Shown here piece by piece: positions 20,327-30,085 of a stretch of DNA of 30,085 bases (positions within the stretch are counted from its first letter, which is position 1; each line of letters begins with the position of its first letter). Position numbers and translations under genes: made by a program. The stretch spans positions 1-30,085 of the forward strand of contig JAIVFJ010000506.1 of assembly GCA_025765615.1 (NCBI GenBank), read 5' to 3'. Source of the DNA: Zopfochytrium polystomum (taxonomy: Eukaryota > Chytridiomycota > Chytridiomycetes > Chytridiales > Chytridiaceae). Under the pieces are notes generated by a model that saw only the letters and a program-made list of their open reading frames with translations, had not been told where the DNA came from and searched no databases.

Positions 20327-21488
20327 CTAAATATGATGAACTCCCGTGCCAACGTTGCGACCGCTTCTCAAGTGCCTTGCCAGGGCCTTGAACACGAGCA
20401 CGGTCCACCACACGTTGAACGCCCCGAGCGTCATCATGTTCAGGGCCGACAGGACCGAGACGATGGGCGGCAGGGCCCAGTAGCGCTTCCACAGGCGCGC
20501 GTACAGCTTCCAGCCGGTCAGCGGCCTGGGCGCGGGCCGTTCGTCGCCCAGCGCGAGCGTCTGCTCTTCAAGGTACGACGCCTGCTCCGCGCGCAGCATG
20601 CCACGGATCGCGAGGTAGACCGACGGAAGGCGGTACATCGTAAACAGCACGCACCGGACGACCAGCAGGACGGTACGGATGTGGAAGACGACGCGCGGGT
20701 CCAGCGCGCCGGAGATGACGGTGCGCTCTGCAGGTCCGCGGTTCGCTTTTCCCTTTGCGGCGCTGGCGGCGGCGGCCGAGGTCGGGAACATGCCGTCCAG
20801 GTGCGACAGCAGGTTGGTCGGGACGACGGTGATCTCCGTGGGGAAAAACACTTCCGGCAGGTACGCGGCGATGCGGAAGTGGCGCATGGCGCCGGAGCCG
20901 TAGACGCCCATGATGTGGTGGATCCACACGGTCGCGTGGACACCCTTGACCGCGGTCATCATGGCCAGATCGTACAGCGTGAAGCCGATGTGGTCCGCCA
21001 GCGCTCGGTCGCCGTCCAGCGGGTACGGGCGCACCCAGTCCACGCGCCACGGGTTGCGCGCGGCAGTCGTCGCCGGCGCGAGGGTACAGCAGCGGGTGGA
21101 TCCGGGAAAATACGTTGAGGGCGTGGACCGTGGACAGCACTTTGGCGATCTCAAAGTGCTCGGCCATGGTAGACGGGCGGAAAACGCGCGCAAGGGCGAG
21201 GTGCGCGGCTGAGTTGGCGGCGAAGGCTGCCAGCCAGCGGAAGCGGGTCGGGGTTGCCACGGACGGGGAAGGCTCGGTGGCTAAGGACGAAGGCGATGAG
21301 GAGGAAGAAGAAAAAGAAGAAGAGGAAGCCGCGGCCGGCCCCGAAGGCTTGCGCCGGCGCTGCTGCTGCTGGCTCGTCGACGTCGTCGTCGTGGTCGTCG
21401 TCGCCATCGTCGCCGTCGTTGTGCTTGTGGCGGGCTTGCCAGCAGCCGTCGCAGTGGACGCGACGCCTACAGCGACCGGTGGCGTCAT
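20327..21488 (-). CDS. TLC-domain (TRAM/LAG1/CLN8) multi-pass membrane protein
   Basis: TLC proteins act in lipid sensing, transport or ceramide-type synthesis in endomembranes. Start ATG 21488; ~386 aa; no introns seen. The first ~85 residues are Thr/Ser/Ala/Gln-rich low complexity. Then come hydrophobic segments beginning LAAFAANSAAHLALA. The TLC core is ADHIGFTLYDLAMM, VWIHHIMGVYG (the family's adjacent histidines), AAYLPEVFFPTEI and VPTNLLSHLDGM. A further helix follows (TVLLVVRCVLFTMY) and a last one (VSVLSALNMMTLGAF). The frame steps near 21055-21070 (TGCCGCGCGCAACC); dropping one base connects LLYPRAGDDCR to RNPWRVDW and makes the length a multiple of three. It is not obviously a ceramide synthase, because the full Lag1p motif is not seen. 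Substrate unknown. Confidence 0.78.
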
Positions 21489-21950
21489 TGTTGTCGGTCG
21501 CCTCGGATAATTAATAAATGATTGTCGGCCAGTTTTCGTGGGCCGGCTTACCGTTCCGCATCGAAGACAGCGAGGGTTTCGTGCGTGGAGGAGCACGCGC
21601 CTCCCTGATGCGTGCACTCTTCCACACAGGGGACATGCGATTCCAAGAAGAGGGCGTACCAAGTGGCAAGAAGACAGTTGAAAGTGCGAGTGGGTGAGCG
21701 GGTTACTTTGTTTCGGAGTGAGAAAAACGAATGACGCCACAAAATGGAATGTGCGACCCTTCACACTCTATTCTCTTGCGCCCGATTCGGGCGGAAGCAA
21801 GCAAGGCGAGCGAGCTTCACGCGAAAAAAATGGCTGCAAGGCAGTGAAAGGCGGATTGAACAAAAACAAGATAATGTGCGAGCGAAGAAAAGGAAGCTTG
21901 CGAGAAAGAAAAAAAAGTACAAGTATTGGCACAGTCTGCTGGCCCGTTGC
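21489..21950. other. Intergenic region between TLC and ABCA genes
   Basis: No gene seen. TLC upstream flank with an AT-rich stretch (21509-21525, AATTAATAAATGATT) about 20-35 bases before its ATG, and the ABCA 3' flank. Confidence 0.5.
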
Positions 21951-24900
21951 TCAGTCCGCGTCCGCGTCGTTTTCGGAAATAATTCGGAGGAAGACCCTGT
22001 TCAAGGTTTCAATTAATTTGAGTGCTCATCCAGCCCAACCAAAGTCATAGACGTTAAACACTCACTCCTCCAACGTAGTCTGCGAGATGCCCCAATCCAA
22101 GATGCCTGCCTGTTCCTTGCCCCTCTCCATGATCTCAAACAGCCTAGACATGACGCCGGGTCCCGACGCAAACTCGTACGACGTGTTTGTCGCGAACGCG
22201 TCCAGCTTGGTAAACCCGGGCGGCAAGATCGACTCGACCCACTCGCAGGCGCGCGCTGTGTGCTCGGGCGGCGAGTTGAAAAACAGGCGGAACCCGGTGC
22301 CGTAGAGCTCTTTTAGGCGGAGAGGGTTCGCGTAGCAGCGCAGCACGCCCTTGGACATGATGCCGATGCGCTGGCATACCGCTTCGGCTTCTTCCATGGA
22401 GTGCGTGGTCTGTGGGGGTAGGGCGGTTGCGAGGATGAGCGAGGTGAGTGGGAGGAGAGTTCTTTGTCACGAGACGAGGCATCCTCGCCATTATTGAAGC
22501 CAGCACTCACAAGGATGATGGTCTTGTTCTCCTTGGCGCGGTGGATGATGTTCCAGATAAGCCGACGCACCTCCGGGTCCAAGCCAGTCTAGAATGATCC
22601 AACACGAATGAGCGGCCCGCACCTCAGACGGACACTCTTCCAACTCACTGTAGGCTCATCCAAGAAAACAACCGCGGGCTGGCCGACGAGGGCGATTGCA
22701 ATCGACAGGCGCCGCTTCTCACCACCCGAGAGCGTCTTCGTTTGACGTCGGCGCAGCGTCGTCAGAGACACTTGCTCCAGCGCCGTTTCGACCGTCGCGC
22801 GCTCGTCCCGTCGTTTCGTCCCCTTGAGCCGGCAGTAAAAGTACAAGTGCTCTTCGACACTCAGGTCTTCCCATAGGATATCAAACTAAGGAGTTTGGGG
22901 GTTTTTGGTCAGACCGACCCAAGCAGATGGGTGAAATCACAGGAGGAGTGTGCGCTCTGACCGCAGTGGGAGGGTCGAAAAGCAAGGCAAACGAAGAACA
23001 GTTCTTGCTACCCTCTCCCTCCTCATACCTGCGGGCAAATTCCAATAACCTTGTACACCTCCGAAATCTGCGTCTGGATATCGTACCCGCTCAACCTCGC
23101 CGCGCCCGCCGTCGCATCGTACAGCCCCGTCAACATGCTGATGAGCGTCGTCTTCCCGGCGCCGTTCGGTCCCAGCAGGCCGAGCACCAGGCCAGACTCG
23201 GCGGCGAACGACACGTCCTTGACCGCGACCTTTGGCGGGGAGCCAGGGGCGCGGGACGCGTAGACTTTGCGCAGGTGCGAGATAACGATGGGCGCGTTGG
23301 GCGGGTACGCGGCGGCGTCGACGCGCCGTCGCTCCGCGATTACGTCGGCATCCTCTAGCCCTGCGGTTTCGTCGGGCGCGCCGGCGCCGGCGCGGGAGCT
23401 CGAGAGGCCAAAGGCGAGGGAGTCGTCGCCGGGAGAGGAGGATGAGCGGTTGAAGAGGGCGAGCGTGTCGGTGATGGGGAAGTGCCAGGGGCGGCGCTGG
23501 CCGTACTGGGACGGCAGAACGGCGGTCAGGTAGATGCCGATGAGGCCGTAAACGATGACTTCGACGACCATGTACAGCATGGAAAGGGTGACTTCATTGT
23601 TTCGGGAGAGGTCGTTCGTGTCGTACGGCTGTGTTACGGAAGGTGAAGGGAAACGGGGTTAGCTGACCGATTTCCGGCGTGACGCATATGCCGCCAGAGC
23701 TTCAACTTACGCGCTTGGTACTGTCGTACGTGGCCACGTTCAGCACGTACAATGCACGGTAGAAAGCGAACGGCGGCCAGATGAAGAAGGCGGAGGGGAA
23801 ATCGCCATCATCAAAGATTTGGTTCGTCACAAGCGAAATAATGACTCCGCAGAGAACAATGAGGAAAACGAGGACTAAAGGGGGAAGTGATGGTAAGAGG
23901 GAACGTCCATAAAGAGTATTATGCAACTTACCGAGCGCCATCCTGCTACGGTTGAAGAAGGAGGCGAAGAAGAACGCCAACGTCACTTGGGCGTTGCCCC
24001 AGACAAAGAAAAGGAGCAAAATGACTGGAAGCCCTGTCTTTGTGAACAAGCTGAGCTTGGTGAGGCGTCCCGCTACGATAAAGATTATTGACGAGATGGC
24101 ATAGAGGATGAAGAAGGTAACATAATGCGACACGTAGTACGCCCACGCCTTCAATCCATTCATCTTCATCATGGCGAGACTGCGAATCGGTGGATATTAG
24201 AAACAGTTCATGCTCTTCTGCATGTCTTGACTACTCACATTCGGTCCTCTTTTTCTGCAGATTCAACGGACACGAATTGAAAGTAGAAAAAGCATCAGAG
24301 ACGCGATGCAACGAAGATCAAGCAGTAAAAGAGCATCAAACCTTTTACGAGTGTAATGACAAAGATGGGCAGCAAGAACGACACACCGAACGGAAACAGG
24401 ATCCTCCCGATGATCCCTGCAAACTCGTAGTTGAGCCTCGTGGACTGTGTATCCGGAAACGCGCGCAACCCCTGCGTGATCTTTGCGCCAACCAACTTGC
24501 CGCCGACCGTCGTGGCAAAGTACTTGAGCGTGGCCTGGTCAAGCTGCGTCAAAAACGCCAGCAGCCGCTGGCCCTTCGGCGGAAAGTTCGCTGCGGCGTC
24601 GACGCGCTTGTCGGTGCCGACGTGCAGCACAAGGCGCGAGCCGAGGCTCGCGCCGTCGGTCGAGATGGCGTCGAGGAAGACGGAGCCGTGCGGCATCTTT
24701 GCGGTGACGGCGCCAGCACGCACGTAAAAGTCTGTCAGCGCGGACGTCGATGGGTCCGTCTCCTGCAGCACGGTCTTGTTGAGCTGCGCGAGCTGCACCA
24801 GCAGGTCCTGGATGCGCGCCGTCAGGTCGTCGTCGAGTGCAAGGTCGCTGGTGGACGGGTTGGACGACGCCGACGCGTTGGGCGCGACAAAGTACGGGAC

Positions 24901-26118
24901 GGGGATGAAGCCCTGGAGGCCGGTCGTCGAGGAGATGTTGGCGTACAACCGGCTGCCGATGGCGCCGAGAAGGCCCGAGCCGGCTGTGTTTGTGCTTGTC
25001 GCGGTTGCGGCGCCGGTCGAGAAGGACGGGTCGACGAAGACTGTCAGGTTGGTGGCGGTGAGGAAGGACTGCAGCGATGCGACCGCGACTGCGGATGACG
25101 TCGGGACGCCGAGGATCGAGGAGAGGGCGTCGCTGCTCGCGGACGAAACGCCCCAGAAGTTGAGCTGGTTCTGAGTGAAGCGGTTCAAGGCTTCGCTGTC
25201 CGAGTTGCTGGACAGTACGCTGATCCATCCGCCGTCGGGTGGTGGGTAGTAGGTGCTGATGCAGCAAGAGCGTAGGTCGTGCGCGAGAAAACGAGATTCA
25301 GTGAGTCGTTCGCGAACACACTAATTTTGTACGACAGGCAAACCTATCGATTTTCTGCGACAGCGAGGCGTTGCTGTTGCGCTCGTAGATGTCCGAGTTG
25401 TGTGGATAGTTTTCGGCAAACCAGAAAACGCCTTAATTGGAAAGTTCTGTGAACGGGTGATGCCAAAAATTTCGGTGAAATCAACTTAACCAACATGGAA
25501 ACTTCGAGTTCGCTGAAGATCCGGGATTCGATCTCGCGCTTACGTCAATGTAAACGTGGCGCATAAAGTTGACCGCTTTGCCGTTGGTCACATTTGCTCC
25601 GTGGATCAAAGGGTCCGATGTGTTGTACCGAGGAAACCCATCCAGATGCAGCGAGGGAAAGTTACTGCAGTACTGGATATCTGTTCGTAGAAAGGGACCT
25701 TCAACTGTTAACATCGACTAAACGAAGAAAACGATCACCTTCGATTGTTGTTGAGTTGTTTAAGAGTGTTTGAACAACACTTCCAAGGGCGGCAGCGATG
25801 AGTACGAATATAAGGGGACAGCAACTGTGCGTGTAGATAACGCGAATTTCAAGATTTTGGTCAGAGCCTTAGTTGATCAAGGGTCGAGGCATCTTCTCCC
25901 GCCAAATACTCCGGACGATACCTGATGCAGCAGACATTCGCAAAGACCTGCCGCTTCTGGTAGGATATGGCCTTATAGGCTAAGGCGCGGACGTTGTTGC
26001 TCTTTCTGGGTGCGATCGCGTGAGTGGCGGCTGCATCCGGGTGTTGTTGCTGCTGCTGCTGCTGCTGCTGCCAGGAGTAGGCGGCGAGATCCTCGTCATG
26101 CGCCCGGGCAGCGGCCAT
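21951..26118 (-). CDS. ABCA-type ABC half-transporter, complete (1066 aa, 14 exons)
   Basis: Probable lipid transporter. Exons (minus): 26118-25922, 25824-25739, 25704-25544, 25512-25491, 25431-25344, 25255-24342, 24254-24239, 24179-23932, 23874-23711, 23628-23029, 22885-22649, 22588-22511, 22409-22066, 21996-21951. They sum to 3201 bases, exactly 1067 codons with no correction. Poly-Gln lies at ~19-27; TM1 follows ([16 protein letters not shown]). A large extracytoplasmic loop (~100-460) is Ser/Thr-rich with Asn-x-Ser/Thr sites. Then comes [21 protein letters not shown], the usual ABCA intracellular link, and several TM helices. The NBD has Walker [10 protein letters not shown] (~785), Q-loop CPQFD, signature [10 protein letters not shown] (~884), Walker [10 protein letters not shown]-loop GLDP and H-loop THSMEEAE. 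It ends with [13 protein letters not shown], the ABCA tail motif. Introns are 31-143 bases. Confidence 0.93.
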
Positions 26119-26418
26119 TGCGGATTTTATTTAATCGTCCGAGAGAGCTCCGGAATGTGACGGATGGCAAAGGCTGGATGGCAAATGGGGATGCAGAAGG
26201 AGGTAACGATGGGGAGGTGGGATAGGCTGGGTTGGTGTCGGTTTGATTGCGCCGCCGTCAACAAAAGGATGGCGTGGATTAAAGAGCGGCATTAAACATG
26301 CCATCGATGGACTCACGGAGGAGGCAGGGTCGTAGCAGCCATTGGGTAAGCCACTGGCGGAGGTTTGGCAAGGGACAGAGACAGAGGAGAGAGCAAGAGA
26401 GCAGGGAGAGAGAGAGAA

Positions 26419-26461
<43 letters not shown>

Positions 26462-26930
26462 TGAGAGAGAGGAGAAAGTGAGAGAGAGGAGCAGAGAGAG
26501 ATAGAGAGAGAGAGATATTCCCGTTTCTCTCTCGCCGGCCTGTGGCGGGAGTACCGACCGACATCCGCTTCACTTTCGCTGTCGCGAGTTGGATACTCCT
26601 CCGTCGTTTTTTTGGCTGTTGTTTTCCTTGGCGCCGGATGAACAGATCATTTTCCGCTCGATTGCGGGGGAGAGACAAAAAGGACGAAATGCAGGAGGTT
26701 GGGAGACAAAACGTGTCTTTCATTTAATTCTTGTGCAAGGGTGTGAGGGAGCCACGACGGTGCGCGGCAGCGTCGCGAGGCGCGAAGGTCGGAATCCGCG
26801 GGAGCGAGTGGAGAAGTCGAAGTGGCGGAGCAGGCGCCGAGCGGGGCGGCGTCGAGCGACGCAACGAACGAGAAAAATTCTCTTATTGGTGGTTTTGTGA
26901 CTTGCAGGAAAAAACAAAAAATTCCGTCAC
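26119..26930. other. ABCA upstream region and retroelement flank
   Basis: No host gene seen. It contains the ABCA 5' flank, a GA microsatellite and the body of the probable 3' LTR of the element to the right. The LTR's far boundary is not defined. Confidence 0.5.
26371..26515. repeat. (GA)n microsatellite
   Basis: About 145 bases of interrupted GA repeat, 250-400 bases upstream of the ABCA start. It reads as CT in ABCA orientation. Confidence 0.95.
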
Positions 26931-26940
26931 ACCCCCCCCC
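26690..26940 (-). repeat. Polypurine tract and probable start of 3' LTR (Ty3/gypsy)
   Basis: On the minus strand, 28 bases past the pol stop, a run of nine G (26940-26932) is followed by TGTGACGG (from 26931): a polypurine tract then a TG-starting LTR. AATTAAATG further in (around 26723-26731) could be a polyadenylation signal. The LTR end, target-site duplication and matching 5' LTR are not visible here, so the left boundary is arbitrary. Confidence 0.5.
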
Positions 26941-26968
26941 GAGAACGGAGTGTAACGAAGTGCAGATA

Positions 26969-29900
26969 TTACATCAGATGGTGGTGGTAGAGGAATTGGG
27001 AGAGTTCAGGAGTAAATTTGGCCCAAGTGTTGAAGAGGGGAGGATGGTCAATGTAGGAGAGGAGTACTGAGTGAATGTTGCCAGAACGGTCACGACGGAG
27101 TGCAAGGACTTGAGAGATATCACGGAGGTGAAGAGGGAGTGGAGTAAAAACATCAGGAGTGCGGGAGAAGTAAGGGCGGAGCTTTTCAGGATGGAAAACA
27201 GGGTGGATACGCCAAGAAGGGGGAAAGTCAAGTTTGTAAGAAATACCAAGTTTTTCAATGATTTTGAAAGGGCCATAAAATTGAGCAGAAAGTTTGGGGG
27301 AAGGACGACCAGTCTGGTTAGGGGGAACGAAATCAACAGCACGAACGAGAACAAGATCACCGACTGTGAAAGGGTCAGGGCGACGGGAGCGGTCGGCATA
27401 TGCGCGTTGGCGGTCCTGCGCGCTGAAGAAGGTCTTTGCAACAGAAAGGCGGGCTGTAAGGTCGTCAAGGGTGGCATTTTGGTGGATAGGAATGCCAAGG
27501 GACAGAGGAGACAGGGGATGTTGGCCCGAATCGAGGAAGAATGGTGTCGATCCAGTGCTGGCGTTAATCGAATCGTTAATTCCAAACTCAACAGCAGTGA
27601 GGTGAAGATCCCAATCGCGTTGGTCCCAACGTAGTCACGACGGAGTGCTGAAATAATCCAAGCATTTTTGTTCTCTGTTTGACCATCAGTCTGAGGGTGG
27701 TAGGCAGTCGACATATTCAGGCGAGTGCGGAGAAGGGAGGTAAGCTGCTGCCAGAAGAGGGAAATAAACTTCGAGTCACGGTCGCTAATGATCACACGGG
27801 GAAGACCATGGTGACGCCAAACGTTGTCAAAGAACTGGAGAGCGAAGTCACGAGCAGTGTCTGACATGGCTGGGCCAGATGTGGGTACGTTTAGTGGCTG
27901 AGTCAACTACAACTGCAAGGGCATCGTGTCCACGTTCTGTTAGGGGAAGCTTTGTAATGAAGTCGACAGTAATGGTGTGCCAGGGTGAGGCGCGATGTCG
28001 TGAGGATGAAGAAGACCAAATCGTTGACGACGTTCAATACGGTTACGCTGACAGGTGTCACACGTTCGTACATATTGTTGGATATCGGAGTGGAGACGTG
28101 GCCAGTGATAAGTCCGAATGACTCGTTCAGCTGTACGCTCCCAACTTCCGTGAATCGTCTCGTCATGGGCAGCTGTGATCAGCGAAGGCCGGATGGCTGC
28201 GGGTGCGTAAAGTCGTAAGACAGTAGCGTCGCGAAAGTAGAGAAGTCCGTTGATGCGGGTGTATCGACGGAGGTGTGGACGGAGCCAACGTGGGGGTTCG
28301 GCAAGTCGATCCAGCGACTCGACGATTGTGAGGTACTCTGGGTCTGTATCGTAGTGGCGACGCAACAAATCCGGAGTGATTGAAGTCGTGACTGAGATAT
28401 CAAGGAGGACAAAGTAATCTTCGCCAGTCTGTGTTGAGACCTCCAAGGTGTGGTGGCGTCGTGAAAGAACGTCAGCAATAGAATTCCACTTTCCAGGGAC
28501 CCATTCAATTTCAAAGTCAAAAGATTCGATGTGTTCCAACCAACGTAGCTGAACAGGACGGAGCTTGGGTTGGTCAGTGAGGTGACGAAGTGAATGGTGG
28601 TCAGTCAAAACGCGAACATGGGAACCAACAAGATATGGGCGATGTTGCTTCAAACCCTGCCAGTGCAAGCAGTTCACCCTCATAAGGATGATAGTTGGAT
28701 TCTGCTGGGTTGCACTTGCGAGATCCAAAAGCAATGTGAAGTTGCGTTCCATCATCAGCGAGTTGATAAAGATGAGAGCCAACAGCGAGTTTTGACCAGT
28801 CAGTTGCAAGGTAGACAGTACGTGACCGATCAAAGAAGGCAAGGTTCTCCGGACGAGCGAGTGCTTGTTTGACAGAGAGGAAGACATGCTCATTGTCAGG
28901 AGTCCATGTGAATGGTGTAGCCTTCGTAATGGTCTCGCCTCGGCGAAGTAGATCCGACAGCGGTGTGAGGACTTTAGCATGATGTGGGATGAAGCGATGC
29001 AAGGTGTTCGAAAGTCCAAGAAATGCGCGCAGTTCGGTCCATGAGCGTGGCGACTCAAAATCACGAATAGAGTCAAGCCTAGAAGGAAGAACAGAAACAT
29101 GGCCGTGCGAGATGTGGTAACCTAAATACTTTACTTCAGACTGCAAGAATCGGCATTTGTGCAAGCGGCAATGAAACTGGTTGTCCCGAAGGCGACGAAG
29201 AACAGAACGCAGGTGCTCAAGGTGCTCTTCATAGGTTCGAGAAAATACAAGAAGATCATCAAGGTAGACTGTCAGGTAGAGGTCGACCATATCTTGAAAG
29301 ATACGATTCATGGTGGCCTGGAATGTTGCCGGTGCGTTTGCAAGACCAAGAGGCATTACCACCCATTCGAAATGACCATACTTCGTACGAAAGGCAGTTT
29401 TGTAGCGGTCCTCAGGCTACAAGGATCTGATGATAGCCTGAGGCAAGGTCAAGCGAGGTGAAATGACGAGCGCCCTGCAAGCGATCCAGAATCTCTAATG
29501 TTAGGAAGTGCTGTGCGGTCACGGACAGTGTCTTGTTAAGAAGACGATAATCAAAAACCAAACGAAGCTTGTCTTTTTGGTGGACAAAGAAGATCGGTGC
29601 TCCGTACGGTGAAACTGAATGACGAATGCGGTCGTTGTCCAACAGGAACTTCAACTCAGAGCGAAGTGCTTCAAGTTCTTCTTCGCTCATTGGATAAATT
29701 GGCTTAAATGGTGGCGGCTGTGAAGGATCAGCAAGAGGAATGGTATGATCAAGACCACGAGACGGTGGTGCACCCTCAAAGGTTGAGAAAACTTCAGGAA
29801 CTCTATAATTGCTCGTACTTTCGGGTCAAGTTTCTCAAGAGCGGCTTTATCTGCATTATCAGAGTCCTGAGTGGTGCGCTTGTAGTCCGGCGGTGCATCA

Positions 29901-30085
29901 GCGGCAGACGCAGTGACATTGAACAGGACACCCCACTTCGCATTGTCCTTGCGAATGGCACGACGAAAGGCCTGTGCAGTGCAGAGCTCAACATCAATGT
30001 TCGAAGGCCGGGAGTAACAAGAGATGGCCGTCACGAAATTGTAAGGTTTCAGATTCCAATCAATGATAGGGTTGAACTTCTCAAG
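26969..30085 (-). mobile_element. Ty3/gypsy LTR retrotransposon, pol region, frame-broken and cut by right edge
   Basis: Domains in minus orientation: protease tail at the edge (FNPIIDWNL), reverse transcriptase (SPYGAPIFFVHQKD, LDLASGYHQI, MPLGLANAPATFQ, YLDDLLVFS), RNase H (ATDWSKLAVG, LTDHHSLRHL), integrase zinc finger (HDETIHG then CDTCQRN), integrase core (TVDFITKLP, VVVDSATK, AYHPQTDGQTEN). The C-terminal part has GPFKIIEKLG and HPVFHPEKLRPY. The tail (VLLSYIDHPP, FNTW) resembles a reduced chromodomain. It ends with TAA at 26969-26971. Frame breaks lie near 29780-29800, 29410-29420, 28660-28690, 27980-28000, 27860-27900 and 27600-27640. No intact pol is present as read; gag and the 5' LTR lie outside. 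The element sits upstream of the ABCA gene on the same strand. Confidence 0.92.

Noticed and set aside
20333..21118. Long plus-strand ORF opposite the TLC gene
   Set aside because: Arg/Gly/His-rich antisense shadow of a recognisable TLC domain.
24190..25098. 302-codon plus-strand ORF opposite ABCA
   Set aside because: Antisense shadow of the ABCA extracytoplasmic-loop exon, which fits the transporter frame exactly.
25536..25556. Use of alternative stop codons or stop readthrough to explain broken frames
   Set aside because: Stops act normally at all gene ends; breaks are single-base shifts or GT-AG introns, not in-frame stops within conserved blocks.
1..30085. CRISPR arrays, prokaryotic operons, rRNA, tRNA or other spliceosomal RNAs
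   Set aside because: None seen. No regular spacer-repeat structure; no U2, U4, U5 or U6 start motifs; genes carry spliceosomal introns.

Overview
The window is nuclear DNA from an intron-rich eukaryote, probably an early-diverging (chytrid-like) fungus or close relative. Evidence: GT-AG introns in most genes, three spliceosomal U1 snRNA genes, a fungal Kin4-type kinase catalytic domain joined to a KA1 domain, an F-box/WD40 protein, a TLC-domain membrane protein, an ABCA-type ABC transporter and a Ty3/gypsy retrotransposon. There are no operons, and long GA/CT microsatellites occur. The species cannot be fixed from sequence alone. All exon structures were built by eye from splice motifs, codon phase and family motifs.

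Layout. 1-936 (-): 5' half of a His-rich cation-diffusion (zinc) transporter cut by the left edge. 2327-3626 (-): F-box/WD40 protein. 5015-8709 (-): 11-exon Ser/Thr kinase with a KA1 tail. 10024-11591 (+): conserved protein of unknown function with an alkyladenine-glycosylase-like motif order. 12330-12730 (+): small secreted Cys-rich candidate. 13463-14923 (+): signal-anchored, degenerate kinase-like protein. 15108-15273 (-), 15530-15694 (+) and 17941-18106 (-): three U1 snRNA genes, each with a TATA element 34 bases upstream of the RNA start and a conserved near-palindromic element just past the 3' end. 16505-17425 (-): class III extradiol (DODA-type) dioxygenase. 18517-19617 (-): PD-(D/E)XK nuclease-fold protein with a Pro-rich N terminus. 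20327-21488 (-): TLC-domain protein. 21951-26118 (-): complete 14-exon ABCA half-transporter of 1066 aa. 26969 to the right edge (-): Ty3/gypsy pol with a polypurine tract and probable 3' LTR start.

Two themes cut across the genes. Seven of the eight conserved host genes that I could model need one base removed (two in one gene) to restore a frame that otherwise closes exactly. Several of the sites are GC-rich, so assembly indels are the simplest explanation, but they should be checked. Second, three predicted introns are only 26, 31 and 34 bases long, and two internal exons are 16 and 22 bases. If real, this is an unusually compact splicing system next to a U1 gene cluster.

The protein genes look like unrelated neighbours with separate roles (metal transport, ubiquitin targeting, signalling, lipid/membrane functions). 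The U1 group is the only clear functional cluster.
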